From NCBI RefSeq assembly GCF_051488665.1, contig NZ_JBPSEG010000019.1, positions 1 to 41,958 of the forward strand: a DNA stretch of 41,958 bases, given 5' to 3'. Source of the stretch: Melioribacter sp051488665 (lineage in GTDB: Bacteria > Bacteroidota > Ignavibacteria > Ignavibacteriales > Melioribacteraceae). Numbering within the stretch: position 1 is the first letter of the stretch; every line of letters begins with the position of its first letter. The translations under genes and the position numbers were made by a program. A model generated the notes under the pieces. The model had not been told where the DNA came from. It ran no database searches and worked only from the letters and a program-made list of their open reading frames with translations. Shown here one piece after another: positions 24,501-32,200 of this stretch.

Positions 24501-25225
24501 ATATCTGGCGGGCTCCGATATCCAACGAAAAATCGTTTTGGGGAAAAGCCGAAGCGGAAGACTGGTATCGGATGGGTCTGAATGAATTTACAAATCGTCC
24601 AGAAAAGATTAATGTAAAAGCAGCTAAAGACGAAACCGCCGTTACAGTCGAAGCCATAACTTACACTCGCTTTTCATACAGTTACGATTTAGTTGAAAAT
24701 AATTTTAAATACACTGTTTACGGCAGCGGGAAGTTATTAATTGAGCATAAATTGACGCCGCTGGGAAGATTCGACGTATCGTGGCTGCCTGCAGCGGGAA
24801 TCAAATTCGAGGTTCCGAAAAATTTCGAACAATTAACTTTTTACGGCAGAGGTCCTCATGAAAATTACGGCGACAGAAAAACCGGGCAGCGTTTGGGCAT
24901 CCATAAGCTGCAAGTTTCCGAAATAGAACAACCTTATTTGGAACCGCAGGAATACGGCAATTTTTCCGATGTCAAATGGTTCGAGTTAACGTCCGGCAGC
25001 GCCGCCGTCAAAGTTACATCTGTTACGCCGATTGGCTTTTCGGTAGCGCCTTACGCCAATCTGGACCGGGCGGAATATCTGTATCAACTCAAAAAGGGCG
25101 ACAATTATCGAGTTAGAATCGATTACAAACCTGTTTCCGTCGGCGACACCCCCAATCCGGTAATGCCGCGCTACAGGATATATCCCGAAGAATACGAAGG
25201 CAAACTTTTAATTGAGATACGTTAG
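21599..25225 (+). CDS. GH2 beta-galactosidase with inserted LamG-like domain
   Basis: This 1208-residue LacZ-type glycoside hydrolase carries a signal peptide (1-18, ending LRAQ) and no sorting domain, so it is probably periplasmic. Order: sugar-binding domain (about 50-230), Ig-like domain (235-345), TIM barrel (345-800), then the Ig and beta-galactosidase small-chain domains. Acid/base E471 (WSTGNECG) and nucleophile E536 (MGEYAHAMGN) are present. A LamG/concanavalin-like domain of about 190 residues (585-775) is inserted after FVWDWIDQGL and before FCINGMITADR, within the barrel. It likely releases terminal galactose from galactan side chains. The ATG at 21599 follows GAGGA; upstream in-frame ATGs precede the operator's end or lack a ribosome site. 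The gene is under the LacI-type operator. Confidence 0.92.
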   Translation: MNRFLILFLLPLLTLRAQISINDYIENPRRFSENTEPHAALVIPFDNVESALGYYKENSNLVLSLNGNWKFKWFVNPQASPNDFYKREFNCSDWNDINVPSNWQTEGFGYLMYRNVPMEFEPYDPPNVPDSINPTGLYKRSFELTKEWLSNKKLYLRFEGVKSAAFFWLNDTYLGYHEDGMTPAEFDITDKVSDGKNILAVKVLRWCDGSYLEDQDMFRFSGIYRDVFIYAKPKINIRDIFIKTDLDEEYKDAALNLDLLVKNYTGSQKVFSVRYSLYDSDKNVVTKNTSEKYTIDSGLNISLETKVKNPHKWSDEHPYLYTLIVELLDAEGNPVEITSKRIGFRKLEIKNGIALLNGMPVYFRGTNRHEHDPYKGRAVPRQNMIEEIKLLKRFNFNAVRTSHYPNSPDWYDLCDEYGILLMDEVNAECHYTEYVFPSREDYFDAFMDRFIAMVQRDKNHPSVVIWSTGNECGLDKPHYAMAEYIKKYDPSRFLMHQSNWPDGEAPYVDIIGPRYPTPAGLRIIGKRSDKPVVMGEYAHAMGNSLGNYDEFWETIYEIPSLQGGFVWDWIDQGLFVKSQFVKDYSGNDIQCGIMGRPELVEGKNDKALALSGLDDWVEVYDDPILDLKGNDLEIEVTLMPRRFYSENPFVTKAMQYGLTQLNADTIAFYINDYKNLLKAKTPSDWYNKWHNVKASYDGSSMKLYIDDKPVAEKNYKAEIRSKHYPVNIGRDAFKHTDQHLGWISNYVYDEVKISSKGKSLLWLKFDEIIDGGEEYLTFGISPFCINGMITADRKPQPELWQAKKSMSPIRFYAVDAQKGIFRAVNKYGFTNLNEFDTEWILYKDNKVIGSGKLNLDVPPQKEKVFEAPIGKIDSEADYILEFSCRLKENAFYADKGFEVAFEQFILNEKEINIEKYLGASSAGKVNYKEEKEKIIINADGKQFVFDKSSGNLEVKNDNDVVVAGLGFNIWRAPISNEKSFWGKAEAEDWYRMGLNEFTNRPEKINVKAAKDETAVTVEAITYTRFSYSYDLVENNFKYTVYGSGKLLIEHKLTPLGRFDVSWLPAAGIKFEVPKNFEQLTFYGRGPHENYGDRKTGQRLGIHKLQVSEIEQPYLEPQEYGNFSDVKWFELTSGSAAVKVTSVTPIGFSVAPYANLDRAEYLYQLKKGDNYRVRIDYKPVSVGDTPNPVMPRYRIYPEEYEGKLLIEIR

Positions 25226-25300
25226 TTGATAAGTTAAAGAAAAAAGAAAGGAGCCAAGCCGTTAGAAAATAAAAAAAATTAGAAGACGGCAATAAATTTC

Positions 25301-25331
25301 TTGACAAAAATAAAGTAAAAAAGTAATTTGC
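25301..25331 (+). promoter_or_regulatory. Promoter of the large TonB-receptor gene
   Basis: TTGACA (25301-25306), 17 bp, TAATTTGC (25324-25331), with the LacI-type operator starting four bases into the -10 region, exactly as at 21499-21529. The leader would be about 90 bases and ends in the strong ribosome site AGGAGGAGG. Confidence 0.75.
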
Positions 25332-25352
25332 AATCGTTTGCGGGAACGATTG
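25328..25352. promoter_or_regulatory. LacI-family operator 2
   Basis: TTGCAATCGTTTGCGG (25328-25343) matches 13 of 16 positions of the palindrome at 21526. It overlaps a second inverted repeat, CAATCGTT (25331-25338) and AACGATTG (25345-25352). Its offset from the TA of the -10 (+4) is identical to that of operator 1, so the same repressor probably controls both genes. Confidence 0.7.
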
Positions 25353-25425
25353 ACAAAATATGTTGACTTTTTGTTTTTTCCGGGGGTTAATACTCAAATT
25401 AATTTAATAATAGCAGGAGGAGGCT

Positions 25426-28404
25426 ATGGGAAAAAAAATCTTACTCTTTATTTCTTTCTTCTCGTTTTTATTCGTTCAAACTCAATTCTCTTACGCTGCC
25501 GGCAGAATATCTGGTAAAGTTACTGATGCGGTAACGGGAGAGGCTCTTATTGGAGCCAACATCATTATCGTTGGCACTAGCCTGGGAACGGCTTCGGACG
25601 TTGAGGGTAAATACATAATTTCGAGCGTACCCGAAGGCAAGCATGTTATCAGGGTTTCGTATATCGGTTATGAACCAAAAGAAACCGAAGTGGAGATCAA
25701 GGATAATCAGCACATTCAAATTAATTTTGAATTGGATGTCGTTTCCGTGGCTGCTCAGGAAGTCGTAATTACCGCGCAAGCCAGCGGACAGAATGAAGCA
25801 ATCAACAAACAGCTATCTTCGGAAAATATTGTCAACGTTGTTTCATCCGCGCGTATACAGGAGTTGCCGGATGCAAACGCCGCCGAATCAATCGGACGAT
25901 TGCCCGGTATTTCATTGGTCAGAACCGGAGGTCAGGCTACTCAGGTTGTTATTCGCGGTTTGAGTCCCGAATATAATCAAATTACAATTAACGGCGTCCC
26001 CGTGCCTTCCAATGAAAGCGGCGACAGGCGCAGCATTGATATGCGCATGATTTCTTCGAGCTCTCTGGGAAGCATCGAAGTTTATAAAACCAATACGCCC
26101 GATATGGACGCTGCGGTGCTGGGCGGTACGGTAAATCTCGGGATAAGAAAAGCGAGCAAGTACCTTTCCGATAAACCTCTCGGTTTTGCAGATATGCCGG
26201 CTATTTCATTCCAGGCTCAAGGCGGCTATACCGACCTGACTAACGAATATAACAATTACAAACTTGATTTGAGTTTTGAAAAACGTTATCTCGATAACCG
26301 TTTTGGGGTTTTTGTTCAGGGCATTATTCAGCAGCAAAATCTGACTTCGAATCGGCTTGACGCAAACTATACCCAGATTGCAAGAACTGTAAATCCGGAT
26401 TCTCTGGCATTAACGAGTTTGAATCTCTATTTCTACCCGCGCGAAGAAAAAAGATATAACGGAACGCTGACGTTTGATTATGACCTGGAGGACGGAAATA
26501 TCGCTTTGATGAATATGTTGAGCCAGAGCAAATCAAATACGAATTACTATCAACAGCAATACGGACTCGAGCGCGGAGGCAATAATGTTCATTATTATGT
26601 CAATGAATCTCCTAAAACAATAAACCTTATTTCGAATATTCTTAGTTATAATCAAAAAACTCCGTTGGTTGACATCGACGCTACTTTATCGCATTCTTAT
26701 TCGGAAAACATTTATCCGGATTCCTGGACTATCACTTTCGAACAATTATCAGTAGGCACCGATAAAATTGACGACAAATTGCCTCCAGTCGAAATAGCAA
26801 GATTGGCGCACCAGCTTGTCGACAAAGAGGGTTTGGAGCTGAGAAATGTCGAAACGTCAAACAGCTTCTTAAGGCAAAGAGACATACGCGCTTCGATTGA
26901 TTTTTCGAAAGATATTAATATCTCCGATTTTCTGTCTGTTAAACTGAAAACCGGAGCTATGTATTTATACACTAAACGTAATTATGATTACAATTACGGC
27001 TACGGTTATGTCTGGTTTGGAGAGATAGGCAAGAGAATCGTTGAAGCTTTCCCGTGGCTGGAAGATTACGGCATTAAACCCGAAACCAACGAAAGAATAT
27101 TTTTATTGCCATTCCTGGATCCCGATATAAATGTGGGAACGTTTCTTAACGGCAATTATACTTTCGACAATACCGTAAATCTCGACCACATGAGGAGAAT
27201 AAAGGATATAGTTGTTGATTACGGGTTGAATCTGGATGCAGCTCCTACGGGCGGAGCGGGCGCGTGGGTTCCGAATATGCATTCCTCGCAGGCATGGGAT
27301 TACTCAGGTAACGAAAAACGAAGCGCCGGATATATTATGGGTACGTTCCGTATAGGTCAGTCTTTGTCGATTATGACAGGTGTGAGATATCAAAATCTGA
27401 CTACTTCGTATCGGGCGAATAGATTTTACAACGCCAGCGCGTCGAATCCCTATCCTAACGAATTGCCGCATATCGATACGACCGTTACAAAAACTCACGG
27501 TTACTGGCTGCCGGCTGTTAATATTAAATTTGATCCGCTTCCGTGGCTCAGTTTAAGAGGCGCTTATACGAATACGTTGGCTTATCCGAATTTTCAGGCT
27601 ATCGTTCCCTGGATCGACGTCTATACCGGTTCCGTCAGATGGAACAATGTAAATCTTAAGCCGATAAGGTCGGAGAATTTCGACGTTCAGGTATCGGTTT
27701 ATAACAATGAAATCGGCTTATTCTCATTGGGAGGATTCTTAAAGCGTATTGACGATTTCGTATTTTATTATTCCAGTTATATTATTGATCCTACTCAATA
27801 CGAAGGATTACATAACGTCCCGCAATATCCTAATCTTAACGTAAAAGGTTACTCGCTAGACGCTTATTATAACAACCCCAACACAGTTGAAGTTTGGGGT
27901 ATCGAGGGAGAATGGCAAACGCATTTCTGGTACCTGCCTTCGCCTCTCGACGGCTTGGTGCTCAATATCAATTACACGCATGCGTTTTCCGAAGCTAAAT
28001 ATCCGTATACAATTGTCGGCAACACAGGCTTCCCTTATTTCAGACCGACTTATACCGACACCACTTACACAGACCGTTTGATAAATCAGCCGGATGATAT
28101 TGTTAACGTTTCTTTGGGCTGGGATTACAAAGATTTTTCGATTCTCTTTTCGATGATCTATCAATCCAAAATATTCAACAGTACGAATTACTGGAACGCT
28201 CTCAGAACAGATAAAGACAAATATTTGCGATGGGATGTTGTTGCAAAACAGAGACTTCCCTGGTACAATATCGAAGTGTTCCTGAATTTGAATAACCTTA
28301 ACGGCGCTAACGATACATACTTAATGAGAGGTAATAATTTCAAAGATACCGATGAATCCTACGGTCTAAGAGCCGAATTGGGATTCAGAGTTAATTTCCG
28401 TTAA
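25426..28404 (+). CDS. Large TonB-dependent receptor (TIGR01782-like), probable glycan importer
   Basis: This is a 992-residue outer-membrane receptor: signal peptide (1-25, ending SYAA), CarboxypepD_reg-like domain (about 27-115, ISGKVTDAVTGEALIGANIIIVG), plug (about 125-245) with AESIGRLPGISLVRTGGQATQVVIRGLSPEYNQITINGV and DAAVLGGTVNLGIRKA, then a long barrel ending in ELGFRVNFR. The plug wording and C-terminal NLNNLNGANDTY match the TonB-Xanth-Caul type (TIGR01782), often linked to carbohydrate uptake, rather than classical SusC. No SusD follows; the next gene encodes a T9SS-secreted beta-helix protein. Control by the LacI-type operator and its place in the hydrolase cluster make arabinogalactan oligosaccharides the likely cargo (inference). 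Confidence 0.88.
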   Translation: MGKKILLFISFFSFLFVQTQFSYAAGRISGKVTDAVTGEALIGANIIIVGTSLGTASDVEGKYIISSVPEGKHVIRVSYIGYEPKETEVEIKDNQHIQINFELDVVSVAAQEVVITAQASGQNEAINKQLSSENIVNVVSSARIQELPDANAAESIGRLPGISLVRTGGQATQVVIRGLSPEYNQITINGVPVPSNESGDRRSIDMRMISSSSLGSIEVYKTNTPDMDAAVLGGTVNLGIRKASKYLSDKPLGFADMPAISFQAQGGYTDLTNEYNNYKLDLSFEKRYLDNRFGVFVQGIIQQQNLTSNRLDANYTQIARTVNPDSLALTSLNLYFYPREEKRYNGTLTFDYDLEDGNIALMNMLSQSKSNTNYYQQQYGLERGGNNVHYYVNESPKTINLISNILSYNQKTPLVDIDATLSHSYSENIYPDSWTITFEQLSVGTDKIDDKLPPVEIARLAHQLVDKEGLELRNVETSNSFLRQRDIRASIDFSKDINISDFLSVKLKTGAMYLYTKRNYDYNYGYGYVWFGEIGKRIVEAFPWLEDYGIKPETNERIFLLPFLDPDINVGTFLNGNYTFDNTVNLDHMRRIKDIVVDYGLNLDAAPTGGAGAWVPNMHSSQAWDYSGNEKRSAGYIMGTFRIGQSLSIMTGVRYQNLTTSYRANRFYNASASNPYPNELPHIDTTVTKTHGYWLPAVNIKFDPLPWLSLRGAYTNTLAYPNFQAIVPWIDVYTGSVRWNNVNLKPIRSENFDVQVSVYNNEIGLFSLGGFLKRIDDFVFYYSSYIIDPTQYEGLHNVPQYPNLNVKGYSLDAYYNNPNTVEVWGIEGEWQTHFWYLPSPLDGLVLNINYTHAFSEAKYPYTIVGNTGFPYFRPTYTDTTYTDRLINQPDDIVNVSLGWDYKDFSILFSMIYQSKIFNSTNYWNALRTDKDKYLRWDVVAKQRLPWYNIEVFLNLNNLNGANDTYLMRGNNFKDTDESYGLRAELGFRVNFR

Positions 28405-28430
28405 TATGAAAAATAATAAAAATAAACAGA

Positions 28431-28442
28431 CGGATATATCCG
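28431..28442. other. 12-bp palindrome between receptor and beta-helix genes
   Basis: CGGATATATCCG is a perfect palindrome in the 77-bp gap. It could form a small hairpin that trims or slows read-through between the receptor and the secreted-protein gene, or be chance. No T-run follows. Confidence 0.3.
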
Positions 28443-28481
28443 GCTAATTAAACAATCAATCATTAATTGAAGGAGTACAAT

Positions 28482-30203
28482 ATGAAGTTAGTTACCAAGA
28501 CTCTGACGCTTGTGATGCTCTTTTTGTCGTGCACAAGTCTCCAATTATTCGCACAGCCCAAAGATACACTCATTGTTCATGCTTTACCTCCAGGCAATCT
28601 GAATAATGTTATTAATGCCGATACAACTACCGGCGGGGAAGCCAGACATGTTTATCTCCTTGCTCAGGACGGTCCCATCGATACAACATATTTTATTACC
28701 GAAGAAATTAGAGTTAAAAATCTCGACCTGATCGGTAAAATTAATCCGAATACAGGAAATTTGCCCGTTATCGCTCCTTTTATCCGTGAAGATAACTCGT
28801 CGCCCGGTAATATTGCCGTTGCAATTAACAACGGATATATTCATTTCAAAAATCTTTATTTGTTGGGTACCCGTACCGACGGTTCGCAGGTTACTCAGCA
28901 ATGCATCAGCAGCAGCGACAGTTGCCGCATAATCGTTGAAGGGTGCGTTATCGAGAATTTCGGTTCAACCGGAACGCCGAACATTATCAATACATGGAAT
29001 GCAATCGGATCTGATATATTCGTCTATAATACTTTGTTCCGCAACAATCAGAGTAATATTCCACAGAATCCCGGTATGAACTGGGCTGGTCCGGGAGTTA
29101 ATGCAATCGATACGATGATTGTAAAAAATTGTACTTTCTTCGTTATGGGCGGTAATGTCGAAGGTTCCGGCTCGTCTATGGGTTATATCGAATTCGACCA
29201 TAATACAATATTCATGCATACCAAATCGTCTCCTTTCTCAATGCGCCAGATGCACAACGCCGTAATCAAGAACAACATCTTCTTCAGCGTCTATTCTGCC
29301 GGTTTGGATTCCAATCACGCTTATAACGAACAGGTATATAACGCTAACTTCTTCAGTCCTCCCGCAGTAATAACGCTTGACTCGTTATACGAGCAGCTGG
29401 AAGGCGACCCTTACTTCTTAACTGAAGCCGACAGAAGAATTGTAGTTGAAAATAACGCATACTTCTGGCCTAAAAAAATTGTCGATAATTTCGATATACT
29501 CAACAGCGACCCGAAGTATCAGCAAGTAGGAGGAAAAATATTAGCTCCCACTTGGGTAGCCACACGTCCTGGCGCCGAACCGATACTCGATTTACCGAAT
29601 ATCAGAGTCGCCGAAGAATATAACTTCCATATGGACCCCGGTTTTGACGCTGCTCTTGTCGATGCCGCTGCCGACAGTATGGCTCGATTCGTAAGATATG
29701 TATGGGAAAACGGCGGCGACGGAACCGGTTCCAGAAACTTTGTCTATCCGGCAAATCCGATCAATCCGTATGAAGGCGTTCCGTCCGATTGGAAATCCAC
29801 AAAAGGTTATCCGGTAAGGGAAAATCTGCGTTACACCAACGAAACTCTTCTTAAAGCGGACAATGGCAAACCTCTCGGCGATTTAACCTGGTTCCCCGAA
29901 ATTCCTACTGACGTAAGAAATATTTCAAACGAAATACCTTCTGAGTATACTCTTAATCAAAATTATCCCAATCCTTTCAACCCCGTAACAAATATTAAAT
30001 ATTCGATTCCCAAAGCGGGACACGTAACTCTTAAAGTATTCAACGTGCTTGGTCAGGAAGTTGCAACACTGGTTAATAAAGAACAATCGCCGGGTTCTTA
30101 CGTTGTCGATTTCGATGCATCCAGACTGGCTAGCGGTATCTACCTCTACAGTCTGCAGACTGAAAATACTATAATCACCAAGAAAATGATGTTGATCAAG
30201 TAG
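28482..30203 (+). CDS. T9SS-secreted right-handed beta-helix protein
   Basis: The 573-residue protein has a signal peptide (about 1-25, ending LFAQ) and a body with the regular short-strand pattern of a pectate-lyase-like parallel beta-helix (about 80-300: IRVKNLDLIG, IHFKNLYLLG, CRIIVEGCVIENFG, FVYNTLFRNN, MIVKNCTFFVMGG, IEFDHNTIF, AVIKNNIFFSV). It ends in a complete type A sorting domain (about 495-573: LNQNYPNPFNPVTNIKY to KKMMLIK), so it is exported by type IX secretion and kept on or shed from the surface. The ATG at 28482 follows AGGAG. No catalytic set is clear: it may be a lyase, an esterase-like enzyme or a glycan-binding stand-in for SusD. A terminator follows. Confidence 0.8.
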   Translation: MKLVTKTLTLVMLFLSCTSLQLFAQPKDTLIVHALPPGNLNNVINADTTTGGEARHVYLLAQDGPIDTTYFITEEIRVKNLDLIGKINPNTGNLPVIAPFIREDNSSPGNIAVAINNGYIHFKNLYLLGTRTDGSQVTQQCISSSDSCRIIVEGCVIENFGSTGTPNIINTWNAIGSDIFVYNTLFRNNQSNIPQNPGMNWAGPGVNAIDTMIVKNCTFFVMGGNVEGSGSSMGYIEFDHNTIFMHTKSSPFSMRQMHNAVIKNNIFFSVYSAGLDSNHAYNEQVYNANFFSPPAVITLDSLYEQLEGDPYFLTEADRRIVVENNAYFWPKKIVDNFDILNSDPKYQQVGGKILAPTWVATRPGAEPILDLPNIRVAEEYNFHMDPGFDAALVDAAADSMARFVRYVWENGGDGTGSRNFVYPANPINPYEGVPSDWKSTKGYPVRENLRYTNETLLKADNGKPLGDLTWFPEIPTDVRNISNEIPSEYTLNQNYPNPFNPVTNIKYSIPKAGHVTLKVFNVLGQEVATLVNKEQSPGSYVVDFDASRLASGIYLYSLQTENTIITKKMMLIK

Positions 30204-30241
30204 TCTCCCGTATTGTAACTATCTTGGGTGTTAACCTCCGG

Positions 30242-30277
30242 TCAGCCGGTTGAATAAACCGGCTGACTTATTATTAC
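30242..30277 (+). terminator. Terminator hairpin after the beta-helix gene
   Basis: GTCAGCCGGTT (30242-30252), loop GAATA, AACCGGCTGAC (30258-30268): a perfect 11-bp stem. The tail is TTATTATTA rather than a pure T-run, so termination may be partial, which would let some transcription pass into the GH30 gene. Confidence 0.75.
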
Positions 30278-30359
30278 TATATACCGGTTCTTTTAATTAT
30301 GATAAGAAATCATATTTCATAACTCCCGCTTCTGTTTACTAAAAATAGCCGGAAGGATT

Positions 30360-32177
30360 ATGCCCTCAAAAAATATTAAATACTGTGCTTTGTTCTTTTT
30401 AATAACATTGTGCAGTACGACTATCATTAGAGCTCAGGACTATACGCTCTCAATCGATACAACTATCCGGTACCAGACAATTGACAATTTCGGCGCTTCG
30501 GATTGCTGGTCTTTTCAAAATATTGGAGAGTGGAACGAATCGAAAAAAAACGAAGTAGCCGACCTCCTCTTTTCAACAGATAAAGGAATCGGGCTTTCGG
30601 CGTGGAGATTTAATCTGGGGGGCGGCAAGGAGTATAGCAGAATCAGTCATCCGTGGAGAAGTGTAAATACATATGAAGTGTCTAAGGGTGTTTATGACTG
30701 GAGCCGTCAGGCAAAAGAAGCCTGGTTTTTGCAAGCTGCCAAACAACGCGGAGTAGAACAATTTATTGCGTTTGTTAATTCGCCTCCGGGAAGAATGACA
30801 AGAAACGGATTTACCAACTGCGACGACGGGGTCGGATCCACTAATTTGAAGGACGGTTATGAAAAGGAGTTCGCAGTTTATTTAGCCGATATCATTGAAC
30901 ATTTTCGGAATGAAGAAGATATCAATTTCGGCTTTGTAAGCCCTGTCAACGAACCCTATTGGGAATGGAACAACAGCAATCAGGAAGGAAACAGAGCAAG
31001 CAACGAAGATATCAAAAAAATAGTAAAAGCAATTCACGCAGAATTCGAAAAAAGAAATTTAAATACCGAAATCATAATTCCCGAAGCGGGAAGTCTCGAA
31101 TCCTGGTATCGCCGCATCGACGGCATTTCCAATAAATACGGAAAACTTTATGGGAATTATCTCGAAGATTTTTGCAGTGATACTACGGTCAATAAAATAA
31201 TCAGTAAAAATTTGTGCGGTCATTCTTATTGGTCGGAACGATTGAACGAAATTTATTCCGATCGATTTAATCTGAGCCTTTATTTCTCGCCCTATTTTTC
31301 AAAAGGATGGAAATACTGGATGACTGAATATTGCCAACTCGAAGGACCGAATGGCGAAGGCGGAAGCGGACGGGATTTGTCGATTAATACGGCTCTGAAC
31401 GTTGCCCGTATTATTCATTATGACCTTACCGTTCTAAATGCCAGCGCGTGGCAATGGTGGACAGCGGTATCGCCCGAAAATTTCAAAGACGGATTGCTTT
31501 ATACCGACTATAAAAATCCCGGAGACTATCCCTCGATTTACAGGTCGAAATTGCTCTGGGCTCTGGGAAATTTCAGCCGGTTCATAAGACCCGGCTCGGT
31601 GCGTATCGAGTGTAAAGGCGCATCGGATATGAATAATATTATGGCGTCTGCTTACTTCGATAAAAAAAACAAGAGGGTTATAGTAGTTGCGATTAATATG
31701 TCTAATTCTTCCAAAGAATTATTAATCGATTTTAAAGGTTTGGAAAACCAAATAAAACTTACGCCGTACATTACTTCGAATAAATCGGGCGACGATTTAA
31801 AAGAGGGAACGGATCTTTTTTCCGGCGAAACTTTTAATATGCCCGCTCGCTCGATTGTAACTTTTGTCGGCGACTTAAACATTACCACCGATTTAAAAGA
31901 AGATTCGAACTCGAATAACAAACTTGAATTCGGTCTATGGCCAAATCCGTTCAATTCTACATCAAAAATTTCTTTCAGCATAAAAAAAAACGAGCATGTG
32001 GTTATTGAAGTCTATGATTTGCTCGGAAAAAAGGTAGACGATTTGTGGAACGGCGAGAAAAAACCGGGTAACTACATTATAACTTATAATCCCGGAAATC
32101 TTGTTTCGGGTGTTTATATTCTCACGTTTCGCGCAGGAGACAAAACGTTAAACAAAAAGTTTGTGCTATTGAAATAG
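30360..32177 (+). CDS. GH30 glycoside hydrolase, endo-beta-1,6-galactanase-like, T9SS-secreted
   Basis: The 605-residue protein has a signal peptide (about 1-25, ending IRAQ), a GH30 (beta/alpha)8 barrel with side beta-sandwich (about 28-510) and a type A sorting domain (about 525-605: LWPNPFNSTSKISF to KKFVLLK). Acid/base E198 (SPVNEPYWEW) and nucleophile E323 (WMTEYCQLEG) are present. The stretches NFGASDCWSF and GLSAWRFNLGGG and the WQWWTAVSPENFKDGLLY region resemble bacterial and fungal endo-beta-1,6-galactanases more than glucosylceramidases or xylanases. It would cut the beta-1,6-galactan side chains of type II arabinogalactan at the cell surface. Ribosome site GGAAGG. GH51 follows after 23 bases. 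Confidence 0.85.
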   Translation: MPSKNIKYCALFFLITLCSTTIIRAQDYTLSIDTTIRYQTIDNFGASDCWSFQNIGEWNESKKNEVADLLFSTDKGIGLSAWRFNLGGGKEYSRISHPWRSVNTYEVSKGVYDWSRQAKEAWFLQAAKQRGVEQFIAFVNSPPGRMTRNGFTNCDDGVGSTNLKDGYEKEFAVYLADIIEHFRNEEDINFGFVSPVNEPYWEWNNSNQEGNRASNEDIKKIVKAIHAEFEKRNLNTEIIIPEAGSLESWYRRIDGISNKYGKLYGNYLEDFCSDTTVNKIISKNLCGHSYWSERLNEIYSDRFNLSLYFSPYFSKGWKYWMTEYCQLEGPNGEGGSGRDLSINTALNVARIIHYDLTVLNASAWQWWTAVSPENFKDGLLYTDYKNPGDYPSIYRSKLLWALGNFSRFIRPGSVRIECKGASDMNNIMASAYFDKKNKRVIVVAINMSNSSKELLIDFKGLENQIKLTPYITSNKSGDDLKEGTDLFSGETFNMPARSIVTFVGDLNITTDLKEDSNSNNKLEFGLWPNPFNSTSKISFSIKKNEHVVIEVYDLLGKKVDDLWNGEKKPGNYIITYNPGNLVSGVYILTFRAGDKTLNKKFVLLK

Positions 32178-32200
32178 TATTAAAAACGAGGAAATCAACC

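Noticed and set aside
25426..28404. SusC-type receptor with a SusD partner
   Set aside because: The plug and C-terminal wording fit TIGR01782-like receptors, and the following gene is a beta-helix protein rather than a helical SusD lipoprotein.
30204..30359. LacI-type operator or -33/-7 promoter ahead of the GH30 gene
   Set aside because: No GCAAnCGnTTGC-like palindrome and no properly spaced TTG/TAnnTTTG pair was found; the gene may rely on read-through past the imperfect terminator or on a promoter I cannot see.
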